A stretch of 64,000 nt of DNA from Martelella radicis (lineage in GTDB: Bacteria > Pseudomonadota > Alphaproteobacteria > Rhizobiales > Rhizobiaceae): positions 186,001 to 250,000 of the forward strand of contig NZ_JACIDZ010000006.1 of assembly GCF_014196625.1 (NCBI RefSeq), in the 5' to 3' direction. Made by a program: the position numbers and the translations under genes. How positions within the stretch are numbered: the first letter of the stretch is position 1; each line of letters starts with the position of its first letter. Shown one piece after another: positions 40,442 to 49,447 of this stretch. Under the pieces are notes generated by a model. It was not told the origin of the DNA. It saw only the letters and a program-made list of their open reading frames with translations, and did no database searches.

Positions 40442-43400
40442 TTGCTGGGACGAATACTTGTTTTCATCGGATCGCTGCTGGTTCTTCTGCTTTTTGCGGC
40501 CCTCGTCGTTCCCTATTTCGTCGACTGGAGCAGCTTTCGCCAGGAATTCGAGGTTCAGGCAAGCCGGGCGCTTGGCAAGAAGGTCGAGGTGGTCGGTGAT
40601 GTCGATGTCCGGGTTCTGCCTTTCCCGGCGATCACCATGCACGACGTCCGGGTCGGACGCGATGCCTCCGGCGAGCCGCTGGCAACGGCCGAGGCCTTTT
40701 CCATGGATGCCGAGCTCGCGCCGTTTCTGAGCGGCGAGGTCCGCATCTTCAAGATGCTGCTGGAACATCCGGTTCTCAACCTGACGCTCGACGAGACGGA
40801 TGCGCTGTCGTGGACGTCGACGGGCAATGGCCCGCTTTCGGCCCGGCGCGTTGTGTTCGAGGACGTGGAAATCCGCGATGGCGCGATCCGCCTTGCAGAT
40901 CCGACGGGCAATCCGCTGCGCACGCTGACCGACATCGATGCGATGCTCTCGGCCAATGCGATCGAGGGACCCTGGCGGATGGAGGGCAGCGCGGTGCTCG
41001 ACGGGCATGCGGGCGCCTTCACCATTCTCACCGGCCGGCCGGATTCGGAAACGGGATCGATGCGCCTCAGGCTTTCCGCCGATCCCGAGGAATGGCCGAT
41101 TTCGGCCGCGCTGGAGGGCGATGTCACGCTTGAGGACGGAAAGCCCGCCTATGCCGGCGGGTTCCGGCTTGCTGTTACCCAGGACGACGCGGAGGAAGTG
41201 CCGCCGCCGCGCGCCAGCGGCCAGTTCGAACTGACCAATGAATCGATCGCCATTTCCGAATACCGCCTGGAGGTCGGCACGCGGGTCGATCCCTATGTGA
41301 TCTCCGGCGAAGCGAATTTCGACACGCGTCCGGGCGGCAGCTTTCTGCTGACGGCGGATGGCCAGCAGTTCAATGTCGAGCGGCTTTCCGATTATGACAC
41401 CAATCTGAAGAAGGGCCGGGTGGCAACGCCCAGCGCGCGGGCCCGGCTCGACATGCTGATCGGCTTCCTACGGCAGGTGCCGATCCCGCAATTGCCCGGC
41501 AAGGTGACGTTCCGCCTGCCGGCGCTGGTTTCCGGCGACACCACGATCCGTTCGATCGTGCTCGACGCGGCACCCGACGGCGATGGCTGGCGGATTGAGC
41601 AAGGGTCGGCCGAATTGCCGGGGCGCACCCAGGTGGAGGCCTCCGGCAGGCTCTCTCTCGGGGAGGAGACGTCATTTGCCGGTTCGCTGCTTGTCGCCTC
41701 GCGCCAACCCTCGGGCCTTTCGCAGTGGCTGACCGGCAGCGTCGGCCCGGAAATCCGGGAGCTCGACCGGGCCGGTTTCTCTGCCGACGTCAATCTAGCC
41801 GCCGAGAGCCAGATTTTCGAAAACCTGCAGATCGTTGCCGGCGATGCCGTGCTGGATGGCGCTCTCTCACGTCAGTCTCGCGGCGCGGATACGCCCGACC
41901 TCGATCTCGACCTCTCCGGCAATGTCATCGATTTCAACGCATTGCGGGCGCTGGCCGGCCTGATGGTCGGAGAAAATATCGATAGCGGCCTGAGCCGCCA
42001 CCGCATTCACGCGACACTGAGGGCTGGCACGGTCAATGCCTTTGCTCTCGACGCCGAGCTTGTGGACGCGGATTTCACCTATCAGTCCGGGGCGCTTTCC
42101 GTCGATCGTCTCGACATCGGCAATCTTTCCGGCGCAGCGATCACGCTTTCAGGACAGGCCCAGACAGACCGCGACCTGCCGACGGGGTCCGGACGGCTGA
42201 CTCTCTCGGCCGGAGACATTTCCGGTTTTGTCGCGACGCTTCAGGACCGGCTTGGTGCGCATCCATTCCTTTCCATGCTGGCCGAAAATGCCGCCTGGTA
42301 TCAGAATACCGAGTTTGAGGCCGATCTTGCCTTCGGACAGGACGGAACGGGCGTTTCGGCTATCTTCTCCGGTAGCGCGAATGATAGCCGGATTTCCGGC
42401 TCCTGGCGCCGGGACGCCCTGTTCGGACCGGGAGGGATCAGTGGCCAGCTCCAGCTTTCGAATCCGGATGCGGCGGTTGTCTTCGGTCAGGCGGGGCTCG
42501 CGCCGCTTCCGATACCTGCACCTGCGGGCGCTCAGCTCTCGCTGTCGCTGGAACGGTCCGGGGAGACGGGACCCGTCGCCATCGGCCTTCGGGCTGCAAG
42601 CGGGGAGACGCGGCTTACGGCCACCGGAGAGGCGAGCCTCCTTGCCGATGATTTTCTTGCCGGCCGTTACTCGGTTTCGCTCACCAGCCCCGATCTCGAG
42701 CCATATCTGGCCATGAACGCCTTCGCCGTGCCGGGCACGGCCTTTGGCGTGCCTCTTTCTCTGAAGGCGGGCCTTGATGTGTCCCCGGAGGAGATCGCCT
42801 TCTCCGCAATTGAAGGCGATCTCGACGGCAATGGCGTGACGGGCCGCCTGGCCTTTCAGCGCGGCGAGCCGGTTGTTCGCCTCGATGGCGCGCTTTCACT
42901 GGACCGGCTTGATCTTGCCTGGCTGATGGAGGCCGTTTTCGGCCCGAATTTCGCGCTGGCACCGGAGGGATTGCCCGACACGCCCTTCGGATCCGCCTAT
43001 TTCGGCACCTCGGAGGCCGTGCTTGACATCCAGGCTGCTTCCTTCGACGCCGGCCTGAAGGAGCCGGTGACCGGCATGAGCGGCACGGTGGATTTCCGCG
43101 GCGGCGGGCTGTCGCTGACGGGCCTTGCAGGACGCATCTTCGACGGCACGCTCTCGGGCGATCTGCAACTCGGCAATTCAGGTGGCGATGGCTATTTCCA
43201 AGCGCAACTCAACCTTTCCGACGGCGCCCTGCCGGAAACGCTTTGGCTTGCGAACGGCAGGCCGGTTGCAAGCGGCCGTTTTGACCTCGGCCTGGTGGTT
43301 GAGACGACGGCGGATACCGCCGCAGGTCTGATGGCGCGGGCAAGCGGTTCCGGCATGCTGGCGCTGAAGTCGCCGGTGATCTCCGGAGTGGATCTGGCCG

Positions 43401-44137
43401 TTACCGAGCCGCTGCTGGCCTGGGCGGATGCTCAGGGCACGGAACTTGCCAATGAAGCGATCGAGGAGGAGATGCGGTCGCTGATTTTCGCCGACACGTC
43501 CTTTACCGCGAGCGATATCGCTATCCCGTTCAGCATCACGGACGGGGTGCTCCAGGCACGCAACGTCTTTGTCGACCTGCCAGATGCGCGCGTCTATGGC
43601 GCCTTGCGTACAGAACTTGCCGCGCGCGATCTGGAAGCCTCGATCGATGTGGCGCTGAAACTCGGCGCGGCAAGCGAGGAGGGAGCGAGCGCCGGCTTCA
43701 CCATCGGCTTCAACGGATCGCTTTCCGATCCGGTGCGCAGCCTCGACCTGACGGAGGTGAACAATTTCCTGGCGCTGCGGGCCGTCGAGCGCGAACGGGC
43801 GCGGGTGGAACGGCTGCAGGCCGATATTCTGGAGAAGCAGCGCCTGCGGCGCGAGGCGACGCTTTTTGAGTTCCGCGCCGAACAACGCGCGCTCGAGCGC
43901 CGCCAGCGAGAGGAGGCCGAGCGCCTGCGCCGCGAGGAGGAGGAACGGCGTCGGCGTGAGGCCGAAGACGCCGCTGCCGGCGATCAGGCCGCAATTCCCG
44001 TGCCGACGCCCGCAGCAGACGACGAGCCTTCGCAGATGGACGCACAGCCTGAAGAACCAAGCGACTGGGACCGGTTGATCGAATCGGTCATCCGCGGTGC
44101 CGAGGAGCAGCGCGGCGTTCAGGCGCCGCTTCCCTGA
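40442..44137 (+). CDS. AsmA family protein (large, 1231 residues)
   Basis: A 1231-residue inner-membrane anchored protein with one N-terminal helix (about 3-24), followed by the AsmA signature VPYFVDWSSFRQEFEVQASRALG (only part quoted here as VDWSSFR) and a long beta-rich repetitive periplasmic body. AsmA-like proteins form bridge-like lipid conduits to the outer membrane. The last 100 residues are unusually charged, dense in Arg and Glu (about 1120-1175), then an acidic tail. Start TTG at 40442 is well supported by AAGGAA with eight bases spacing. A terminator follows directly. Confidence 0.87.
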   Translation: MLGRILVFIGSLLVLLLFAALVVPYFVDWSSFRQEFEVQASRALGKKVEVVGDVDVRVLPFPAITMHDVRVGRDASGEPLATAEAFSMDAELAPFLSGEVRIFKMLLEHPVLNLTLDETDALSWTSTGNGPLSARRVVFEDVEIRDGAIRLADPTGNPLRTLTDIDAMLSANAIEGPWRMEGSAVLDGHAGAFTILTGRPDSETGSMRLRLSADPEEWPISAALEGDVTLEDGKPAYAGGFRLAVTQDDAEEVPPPRASGQFELTNESIAISEYRLEVGTRVDPYVISGEANFDTRPGGSFLLTADGQQFNVERLSDYDTNLKKGRVATPSARARLDMLIGFLRQVPIPQLPGKVTFRLPALVSGDTTIRSIVLDAAPDGDGWRIEQGSAELPGRTQVEASGRLSLGEETSFAGSLLVASRQPSGLSQWLTGSVGPEIRELDRAGFSADVNLAAESQIFENLQIVAGDAVLDGALSRQSRGADTPDLDLDLSGNVIDFNALRALAGLMVGENIDSGLSRHRIHATLRAGTVNAFALDAELVDADFTYQSGALSVDRLDIGNLSGAAITLSGQAQTDRDLPTGSGRLTLSAGDISGFVATLQDRLGAHPFLSMLAENAAWYQNTEFEADLAFGQDGTGVSAIFSGSANDSRISGSWRRDALFGPGGISGQLQLSNPDAAVVFGQAGLAPLPIPAPAGAQLSLSLERSGETGPVAIGLRAASGETRLTATGEASLLADDFLAGRYSVSLTSPDLEPYLAMNAFAVPGTAFGVPLSLKAGLDVSPEEIAFSAIEGDLDGNGVTGRLAFQRGEPVVRLDGALSLDRLDLAWLMEAVFGPNFALAPEGLPDTPFGSAYFGTSEAVLDIQAASFDAGLKEPVTGMSGTVDFRGGGLSLTGLAGRIFDGTLSGDLQLGNSGGDGYFQAQLNLSDGALPETLWLANGRPVASGRFDLGLVVETTADTAAGLMARASGSGMLALKSPVISGVDLAVTEPLLAWADAQGTELANEAIEEEMRSLIFADTSFTASDIAIPFSITDGVLQARNVFVDLPDARVYGALRTELAARDLEASIDVALKLGAASEEGASAGFTIGFNGSLSDPVRSLDLTEVNNFLALRAVERERARVERLQADILEKQRLRREATLFEFRAEQRALERRQREEAERLRREEEERRRREAEDAAAGDQAAIPVPTPAADDEPSQMDAQPEEPSDWDRLIESVIRGAEEQRGVQAPLP

Positions 44138-44160
44138 GGGCCTAAAAAAGGCCCGTTTTC
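44138..44160 (+). terminator. Rho-independent terminator after the AsmA gene
   Basis: GGGCC (44138-44142) and GGCCC (44150-44154) form a five-pair stem with an A-rich loop, followed by GTTTTC. It starts on the base after the stop codon. Short, so moderately supported. Confidence 0.6.
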
Positions 44161-44211
44161 AAACCCATATGTGGCTTTGCTGGACCAAAGCGCGATTTGA
44201 GGTTATTGGAA

Positions 44212-44616
44212 ATGCGGTTCGCAGGAGGCAGGATATTGAAACGCAGGGTTTTGCTCGTCATCGGCTGGATCATGGTCGCCTTGGGCGTCATCGGCGTATT
44301 TCTGCCGATCATGCCGACGGTGCCGTTCCTGATCGTTGCCGCGGCAGCCTTTGCGCGGTCGTCGCCTGAGCTGGAGGCACGGCTGATGGATCATCCCCGC
44401 TATGGTGCCCATCTTCGCCAGTGGCGCCATGAGGGCGCAATCGCCACGCCCGCCAAGGTTCTGGCAGTGACGGCGATGTGCTTCAGCTTCTTGTCAGTGC
44501 TTTATTTTGCTTCGGCCTATCTCTGGCTGCAGCTTGCCGTCGGGCTGGTACTTCTGAGCTGCGCCGCCTTTGTGGTCACCCGCCCGGCGCCGGTTGCCGT
44601 GCGCGCGGACCGTTGA
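44212..44616 (+). CDS. DUF454 (YbaN) family inner-membrane protein
   Basis: A 134-residue protein with two or three hydrophobic segments: VLLVIGWIMVALGVIGVFLP leads into the diagnostic P-x-x-P-T-x-P-F-L pattern (MPTVPFLIVAAAAFARSSP). The HPRYGAHLRQW segment in the loop and the pair of C-terminal helices complete the DUF454/YbaN match. Function unknown. ATG at 44212 is the first ATG in frame; TTG at 44197 is an alternative. Convergent with the LacI regulator 53 bases downstream. Confidence 0.85.
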   Translation: MRFAGGRILKRRVLLVIGWIMVALGVIGVFLPIMPTVPFLIVAAAAFARSSPELEARLMDHPRYGAHLRQWRHEGAIATPAKVLAVTAMCFSFLSVLYFASAYLWLQLAVGLVLLSCAAFVVTRPAPVAVRADR

Positions 44617-44669
44617 GCCGGTCGCAAAACGCTCGCTCCCTCATTCGCGTCACGGCAAGTCGGGTTCAT

Positions 44670-45725
44670 TCAAAGCGATTCCTGCGTCTTCAGCACCGGC
44701 GCATTCGACCAGTCCGGCTTGCTGATGCTTTGACGCGGCGGGGACGACCGGTTCTCGATCCGTGCCAGCACGGCGCGGGCAAGCTCGCGGCCTGCCTGGC
44801 TGAAATCCTCACTCATGGCGATGATCTCGGGGCTGATCCAGTTGAGGAAGTCAGCCGGCTGCTTGGCGACGAGATCGACATCTTTTCCAAGCTTCAGGCC
44901 GCGCGCCCTGAGCGCCGCCATGATCGGGATGGCGCTGCTGCCGGAACAGGCAATGACGCCGTCCGGCGGCGCTGACGACGAGAGCGCCGCCAGCACCCCG
45001 TTGCGGATTTCAGACAGCGATGAATCCGTGCTGACGGAGGTCAGCGGCGTTTCCTGCAGCCCGAAGCGGCTGAGGCCGCGCTCGAAGCCAGAGCGGAAAT
45101 AGCGGTAATAGGTGAGGTGGCTCGGCGGCTGCAGGCAGACGATGCGCTTGCGCCCGCGTTCCGCAAGCCTTTCCACCGCGTCCATCGCATAGGCGTCATT
45201 GTCGAAATCATGGAAAGGGTAGTCGTGGTCGCTCTCGGTGCGTCCGTGGGCGGCGAACGGCATCCCGCGCTCCCGCATCAGCGCAATGCGCGGGTCGTCC
45301 GGGGCGATGCGCGAGATGATCACCCCGTCGGCCGAACCGGTGTCGAGAATGTAGCGGATCGGCGCCATGGGGTCGTGGTGGATCGGCTGCGGCATCAGCA
45401 CCAGATGGTAGGGCGTGTCGGACAGCACGTCCGATATGCCGAATATCATCTGTCCCGACATGCCCATGATCTCCTCCTCCATGCTGAGGACGAGTGCGAT
45501 CACATTGGTCTTGCCGGTGCGAAGCCTGACGCCGGCGCGGTTCGGCATGTAGCCGAGCTGCTTGGCGACGAGCCGCACGCGTTCCTTGGTGTGCTCGGCG
45601 ATATCCGGCGCATCCTTCAGCGCGCGGGAGACGGTCGTCACCCCGAGCCCGGTCATATAGGCAATGGTCTTCAGTGTCGGGCGCGTATTGGTGGTCTCGC
45701 GCGATCTTCCGGTCGTGGGTTTCAT
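44670..45725 (-). CDS. LacI-family transcriptional regulator
   Basis: A 351-residue repressor. The LacI helix-turn-helix opens near residue 17 (TLKTIAYMTGLGVTTVSRAL) followed by the hinge helix and a periplasmic-binding-like sugar domain with VIALVLSMEE as first strand. It is divergent from the sugar ABC transporter operon that starts at 46320, so it most probably represses it and is released by the transported sugar or a metabolite. Candidate operators with the CGATAC core lie at 45804-45850 and 46011-46024, between this gene and the operon. Confidence 0.9.
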   Translation of the reverse strand: MKPTTGRSRETTNTRPTLKTIAYMTGLGVTTVSRALKDAPDIAEHTKERVRLVAKQLGYMPNRAGVRLRTGKTNVIALVLSMEEEIMGMSGQMIFGISDVLSDTPYHLVLMPQPIHHDPMAPIRYILDTGSADGVIISRIAPDDPRIALMRERGMPFAAHGRTESDHDYPFHDFDNDAYAMDAVERLAERGRKRIVCLQPPSHLTYYRYFRSGFERGLSRFGLQETPLTSVSTDSSLSEIRNGVLAALSSSAPPDGVIACSGSSAIPIMAALRARGLKLGKDVDLVAKQPADFLNWISPEIIAMSEDFSQAGRELARAVLARIENRSSPPRQSISKPDWSNAPVLKTQESL

Positions 45726-45803
45726 CGACGTCTTTCATCTCCCGCGTCGCGCGTGCCGCGCGACGGCACGGGCCGTGTGGCCCGTCTCCTCCCTGGTGGC
45801 TGA

Positions 45804-45850
45804 GCGTATCGGACAACAGGCCGGGTCCGGCCTGAATTGCAACGATACGC
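45804..45850. promoter_or_regulatory. Inverted GCGTATCG / CGATACGC pair flanking a hairpin, candidate regulator site
   Basis: GCGTATCGGACA (45804-45815) and TTGCAACGATACGC (45837-45850) carry the same 8-mer in inverted orientation, 31 bases apart. The perfect hairpin at 45817-45834 lies between them. The CGATAC core is shared with the site at 46011-46024. Two operators of this kind near the repressor gene would suit autoregulation. Confidence 0.4.
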
Positions 45851-46010
45851 TGATTCTCGTCGGCAACGCCAATATTGCGCGCCTTCTTGTCGTTTTTGAG
45901 CGGCCTTGCTCATGGTCCTCTCGAAGCCGACGGAGCCTCCCCTCCGTGCCGCCATTCATGGGCGCGCAGCTTGACGCCGTCTGCCCGTCCACAGTCTAGC
46001 GCGAGAATAG

Positions 46011-46024
46011 CTGTAACGATACAG
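46011..46024. promoter_or_regulatory. Candidate LacI-family operator CTGTAACGATACAG
   Basis: A near-perfect even palindrome with a central CG (six of seven pairs match). That is the usual symmetry of LacI/GalR-family operators. It lies about 300 bases before the binding-protein gene and shares TGYAACGATAC with the site at 45838-45848. Confidence 0.45.
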
Positions 46025-46319
46025 AAAAAGCGCTGCCGCGTGTTAAACGGACTATTTGCCGGATTGGTACCTGAGGGAGAAACTGCCGTACGTCAGGATT
46101 TCGCACTTGCGAAACAGTCGAGGCGAGGCTCCTCAGTGAGCGAATAAAAATAATATAAAACAAAACTATAGCTTGAATTTGCATTGCCGAAAGAGCGCCT
46201 GGCGCTTCTCGTCGGACTAGTTCGAAAGTAGCAGTCTGCTAAAAATCGGAATAAAAAGGTTGCGCGTTATTTGGCTTTCGCATACCTTTTTCCGGCAACG
46301 TTTCAGTTGGGAGGACAGT

Positions 46320-47552
46320 ATGAAACATGCAATTCTCACCGCCGCTCTGGCGGCCGGCGTAGCCATGCCTTTTGCAGCCAACGCGACCGACCTTGAAGTG
46401 ACCCACTGGTGGACTTCCGGCGGCGAGGCTGCGGCCGTGAAGGTGCTTGCCGACAATTTCAACGAGACCGGCAATAACTGGGTGGACAGCGCGATCGCCG
46501 GTTCCGGCTCGACCGCCAACCCGATCATCATCAGCCGCATTCTCGGCGGCAATCCCATGGGCGCGACCCAGATGAACACCGGTCGCGACGCCGAGGAGCT
46601 GATCAAGGCCGGCCTGATGCTGGACCTGACGGATCTCGCCGAGGAGGAAAACTGGGCGGAGAAGATCCGCCCCGCCAAGCTTCTCGGAGCCTGCGAATAT
46701 GACGGCCGCATCTACTGCGTGCCGATCAACATCCATTCCTGGCAGTAGATGTGGCTGAACCGCCACGTGTTCGAGGATAACGGCATTCCCGTGCCGACCA
46801 ACTGGCAGGAACTCGTGGACGCGGCGCCCGCGCTGCAGGAAGCCGGCGTCATTCCGCTCGCCACCGGGCAGCCCTGGCAGGTCGACGGCATCCGCAACGT
46901 GATGCAGGTCGCCATCGGCGGCGTCGACAATTATCTCGCCGTCAACGGCGACAAGGACCCCGACGCCGTGATGAGCGACGAAAACCGCGCCATCTGGGAA
47001 GCATTCGCCCAGGCGCGCGACATGGTCGACGACGCCTATTCCGGTCGTGACTGGAACGTCGCCACCAATATGGTCATCCAGGGCGATGCAGCCGCGCAGA
47101 TCATGGGCGACTGGGCGCAGGGCGAGTTCGCCCAGGCGGGCCAGGAAGCCGGCGTCGACTATGATTGCCTGCCGGGTCTCGGCAACAACCCCGTTCTCGA
47201 TACGGGCGGCGATGCCTTCTACTTCCCCAAGACCGACGACCCGGACATCACGGCGGCCCAGCTTGAGCTTGCTTCCATGCTGGTCTCGCCTGAAACCCAG
47301 GTCGAGTTCAACCTCGTCAAGGGCTCGCTTCCGGTGCGCGGCGATGTCGATCTCGAAGCCGCCAATGCCTGCATGAAGAAGGGTCTCGAGATCCTCGCCA
47401 ATCCTGAAAACGTCCTGCCGTCGACCGAGCAGCTGCTCGATTCCGACACGCAGGGCCAGATCACGGACCTGGCGCTGGAGTTCTTCTCCTCCGACATGAC
47501 GGTCGACGAGGCGCTCGAACAGCAGCAGTCGATCATCGAACAGGCCATGTAA
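46320..47552 (+). pseudogene. Sugar ABC transporter substrate-binding protein interrupted by in-frame TAG
   Basis: A solute-binding protein (COG1653 class, GtsA-like glucose/mannose relatives by the VTHWWTSGGEAAAV start) of about 410 codons with a signal peptide ending near ANA. TAG at 46746-46748 interrupts codon 143 in the segment NIHSWQ-stop-MWLNR. Relatives have Trp here, so TGG to TAG is the simplest cause, and the frame continues intact for 267 more codons to 47552. An ATG follows the stop directly, but a product from there would lack a signal peptide. All other genes of the operon look intact. Possibilities are recent loss of function, a sequencing error, or amber read-through. Confidence 0.85.
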
Positions 47553-47569
47553 GACCTGGCCGAAAGGAC

Positions 47570-47603
47570 AGGGGCGGGCCCGGCTCTGACGAGGTCTGCC
47601 CCT
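47570..47603 (+). other. Hairpin between binding protein and first permease
   Basis: AGGGGC (47570-47575) pairs with GCCCCT (47598-47603), followed by TTTCCTT, 18 bases after the binding-protein stop. Hairpins at this place in ABC operons are known to stabilise or attenuate, giving more binding protein than permease. Confidence 0.45.
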
Positions 47604-47643
47604 TTTCCTTCCGGATCCATGCCAATCTGAGAGGGGAGCTGCA

Positions 47644-48540
47644 ATGTCTGCTGTTGCTCGCCGTCCGCTCGGCCTGTTCAAGAACCTGAACGCCAAGATC
47701 GCGGCAATCCCGATGATGCTCACCGCAGTGTGCATCTTCATCGGCTGCACCGCCTGGACGGTCATCTATTCATTCACCGACTCGCGGCTTCTGCCGAGCG
47801 AGAATTTTGTCGGCTTTGCCCAGTATGACCGCCTGTTCGGCACGACCCGCTGGAATGTGGCGATCATCAATCTCCTGATCTACGGCGGCTTGAGTCTCGT
47901 CTTCTCCTTTGTCGTAGGCTTTCTTCTGGCCACGCTTCTCGACCAGAAGATCCGTTTCGAAAACACCTTCCGCACGATCTTTCTCTATCCCTTCGCGCTC
48001 TCCTTCATCGTCACCGGTCTTGTCTGGCAATGGATCCTCGACCCCGGACTCGGCGTGCCGAAATTCCTGGCCGATCTCGGCCTGCCTGGCGGCGATTTCG
48101 CCATGCTCGGCAACAAGAGCACGGTCATCTATGCGCTGGTGATTGCCGGTCTGTGGCAGGGAACGGGCCTTGTCATGGTGCTGATGCTGGCGGGCCTGCG
48201 CGGCATAGACGGCGAGATCTGGAAGGCGGCCAAGGTGGACGGCATCCCCGCCTGGAAGACCTATCTCTTCATCGTCATTCCGATGATGCGCGGCGTGTTC
48301 GTGACCACGCTGGTCATCGTCGCCTCGGGCATCGTGCGCGTCTACGACCTCGTCGTCGCCATGACCCAAGGGGGGCCCGGTTTCGCCTCGGAAGTGCCCG
48401 CCAAATATGTCTACGACCTGATGTTCCAGCGCGGCAATATCGGCCAGGGGCTCGCCGCCTCGACCGTGATGCTGGTCACCGTCTTCATCATCCTCGTGCC
48501 CTGGGCGCTGATGGAATTCAGAGACAAGAAGAAGAAGTGA
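47644..48540 (+). CDS. Sugar ABC transporter permease (MalF-type)
   Basis: A 298-residue inner-membrane protein with six predicted helices. The cytoplasmic EAA loop EIWKAAKVDGIPAWKTYLFI docks on the ATPase. It is the first of two permeases and belongs to the CUT1 carbohydrate family by context and loop. ATG at 47644 follows GAGGGGAGCTGCA. It is separated from the broken binding protein by 91 bases with a hairpin and from the second permease by ten bases. Confidence 0.9.
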   Translation: MSAVARRPLGLFKNLNAKIAAIPMMLTAVCIFIGCTAWTVIYSFTDSRLLPSENFVGFAQYDRLFGTTRWNVAIINLLIYGGLSLVFSFVVGFLLATLLDQKIRFENTFRTIFLYPFALSFIVTGLVWQWILDPGLGVPKFLADLGLPGGDFAMLGNKSTVIYALVIAGLWQGTGLVMVLMLAGLRGIDGEIWKAAKVDGIPAWKTYLFIVIPMMRGVFVTTLVIVASGIVRVYDLVVAMTQGGPGFASEVPAKYVYDLMFQRGNIGQGLAASTVMLVTVFIILVPWALMEFRDKKKK

Positions 48541-48550
48541 GGAGGGGACG

Positions 48551-49447
48551 ATGAGTACAGTTACGTCAACCGGACCGTCGGGTCCGCGCCCCAAACGCCG
48601 TTTCGCGCCGTCGCGGATCATTCTCTATTCCATCCTGTTCGTCGCTGCGGTCTACTACCTCATTCCCCTTTACGTGATGGTGGTGACCTCGCTGAAGGGC
48701 ATGCCGGAAATCCGCATGGGCAACATCTTCGCGCCCCCGGTGGAAATCACCTTCGAGCCATGGGTGAAGGCCTGGAGCCAGGCCTGCACCGGGCTCTACT
48801 GCGAAGGTATTCGCGTCGGCTTCTGGAACTCGGTGAAGATCACCGTGCCGGGGATCATCGTCTCGATCGCCGTAGCCTCGGTCAACGGCTATGCGCTGGC
48901 CAACTGGCGCTTCAAGGGCTCGGAGTTCTTCTTCACCGTGCTGCTTTTCGGCGCCTTCATTCCCTATCAGGTGATGCTCTATCCGCTGGTGATCATCCTG
49001 CGCGAACTGCACATGTTTTCGACGCTCCCGGGCATCGTGCTGGTGCATACGATTTTCGGCATGCCGATCCTGACGCTCCTGTTCCGCAACTACTTTGCCT
49101 CGTTGCCGGAGGAGCTGTTCAAGGCCGCCCGCGTCGACGGCGCCGGCTTCTGGCAGATCTTCTTCCGCATCATGCTGCCGATGTCGCTGCCGATCTTCGT
49201 CGTCGGTATGATCATCCAGACGACCGGCATCTGGAACGACTTCCTTTTCGGCGTGATCTTCGCCGGCCAGCAGAACTATCCGATGACGGTGCAGCTCAAC
49301 AACATCGTCAACGCCGTGCAGGGCGTGAAGGAATACAACGTCAACATGGCGGCAACGCTTCTGACCGGCCTCGTTCCGCTGGCCGTCTATTTCGTTTCCG
49401 GACCGCTGTTCGTGCGCGGCATCGCCGCCGGCGCGGTGAAAGGGTGA
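48551..49447 (+). CDS. Sugar ABC transporter permease (MalG-type)
   Basis: A 298-residue inner-membrane partner of the previous permease. Six hydrophobic segments and the EAA loop ELFKAARVDGAGFWQIFFRI are clear, along with the C-terminal FVRGIAAGAVKG end typical of MalG-type subunits. ATG at 48551 is preceded by GAGGAGGGGAC. The next gene begins on the base after the stop. Confidence 0.9.
   Translation: MSTVTSTGPSGPRPKRRFAPSRIILYSILFVAAVYYLIPLYVMVVTSLKGMPEIRMGNIFAPPVEITFEPWVKAWSQACTGLYCEGIRVGFWNSVKITVPGIIVSIAVASVNGYALANWRFKGSEFFFTVLLFGAFIPYQVMLYPLVIILRELHMFSTLPGIVLVHTIFGMPILTLLFRNYFASLPEELFKAARVDGAGFWQIFFRIMLPMSLPIFVVGMIIQTTGIWNDFLFGVIFAGQQNYPMTVQLNNIVNAVQGVKEYNVNMAATLLTGLVPLAVYFVSGPLFVRGIAAGAVKG

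Larger units (their letters stand above)
45726..46319. other. Intergenic regulatory region between the LacI gene and the sugar ABC operon
   Basis: This 594-base gap holds no convincing gene. It carries the LacI-type candidate sites, a perfect hairpin CAGGCCGG / CCGGCCTG with a GT loop (45817-45834), and a markedly A+T-rich stretch (46139-46180) that contrasts with the G+C-rich surroundings. The latter is a plausible promoter zone for the operon, whose binding protein starts at 46320. Confidence 0.5.

Noticed and set aside
39323-41008. A 561-codon open frame on the minus strand
   Set aside because: Opposite the FAD oxidase and the AsmA gene, both well supported. It also crosses the intergenic gap between them without any start signal.
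46749-47552. The second half of the sugar-binding protein as an independent gene
   Set aside because: It begins directly after the in-frame stop, lacks a signal peptide and its own ribosome site, and matches only the C-terminal part of the family.
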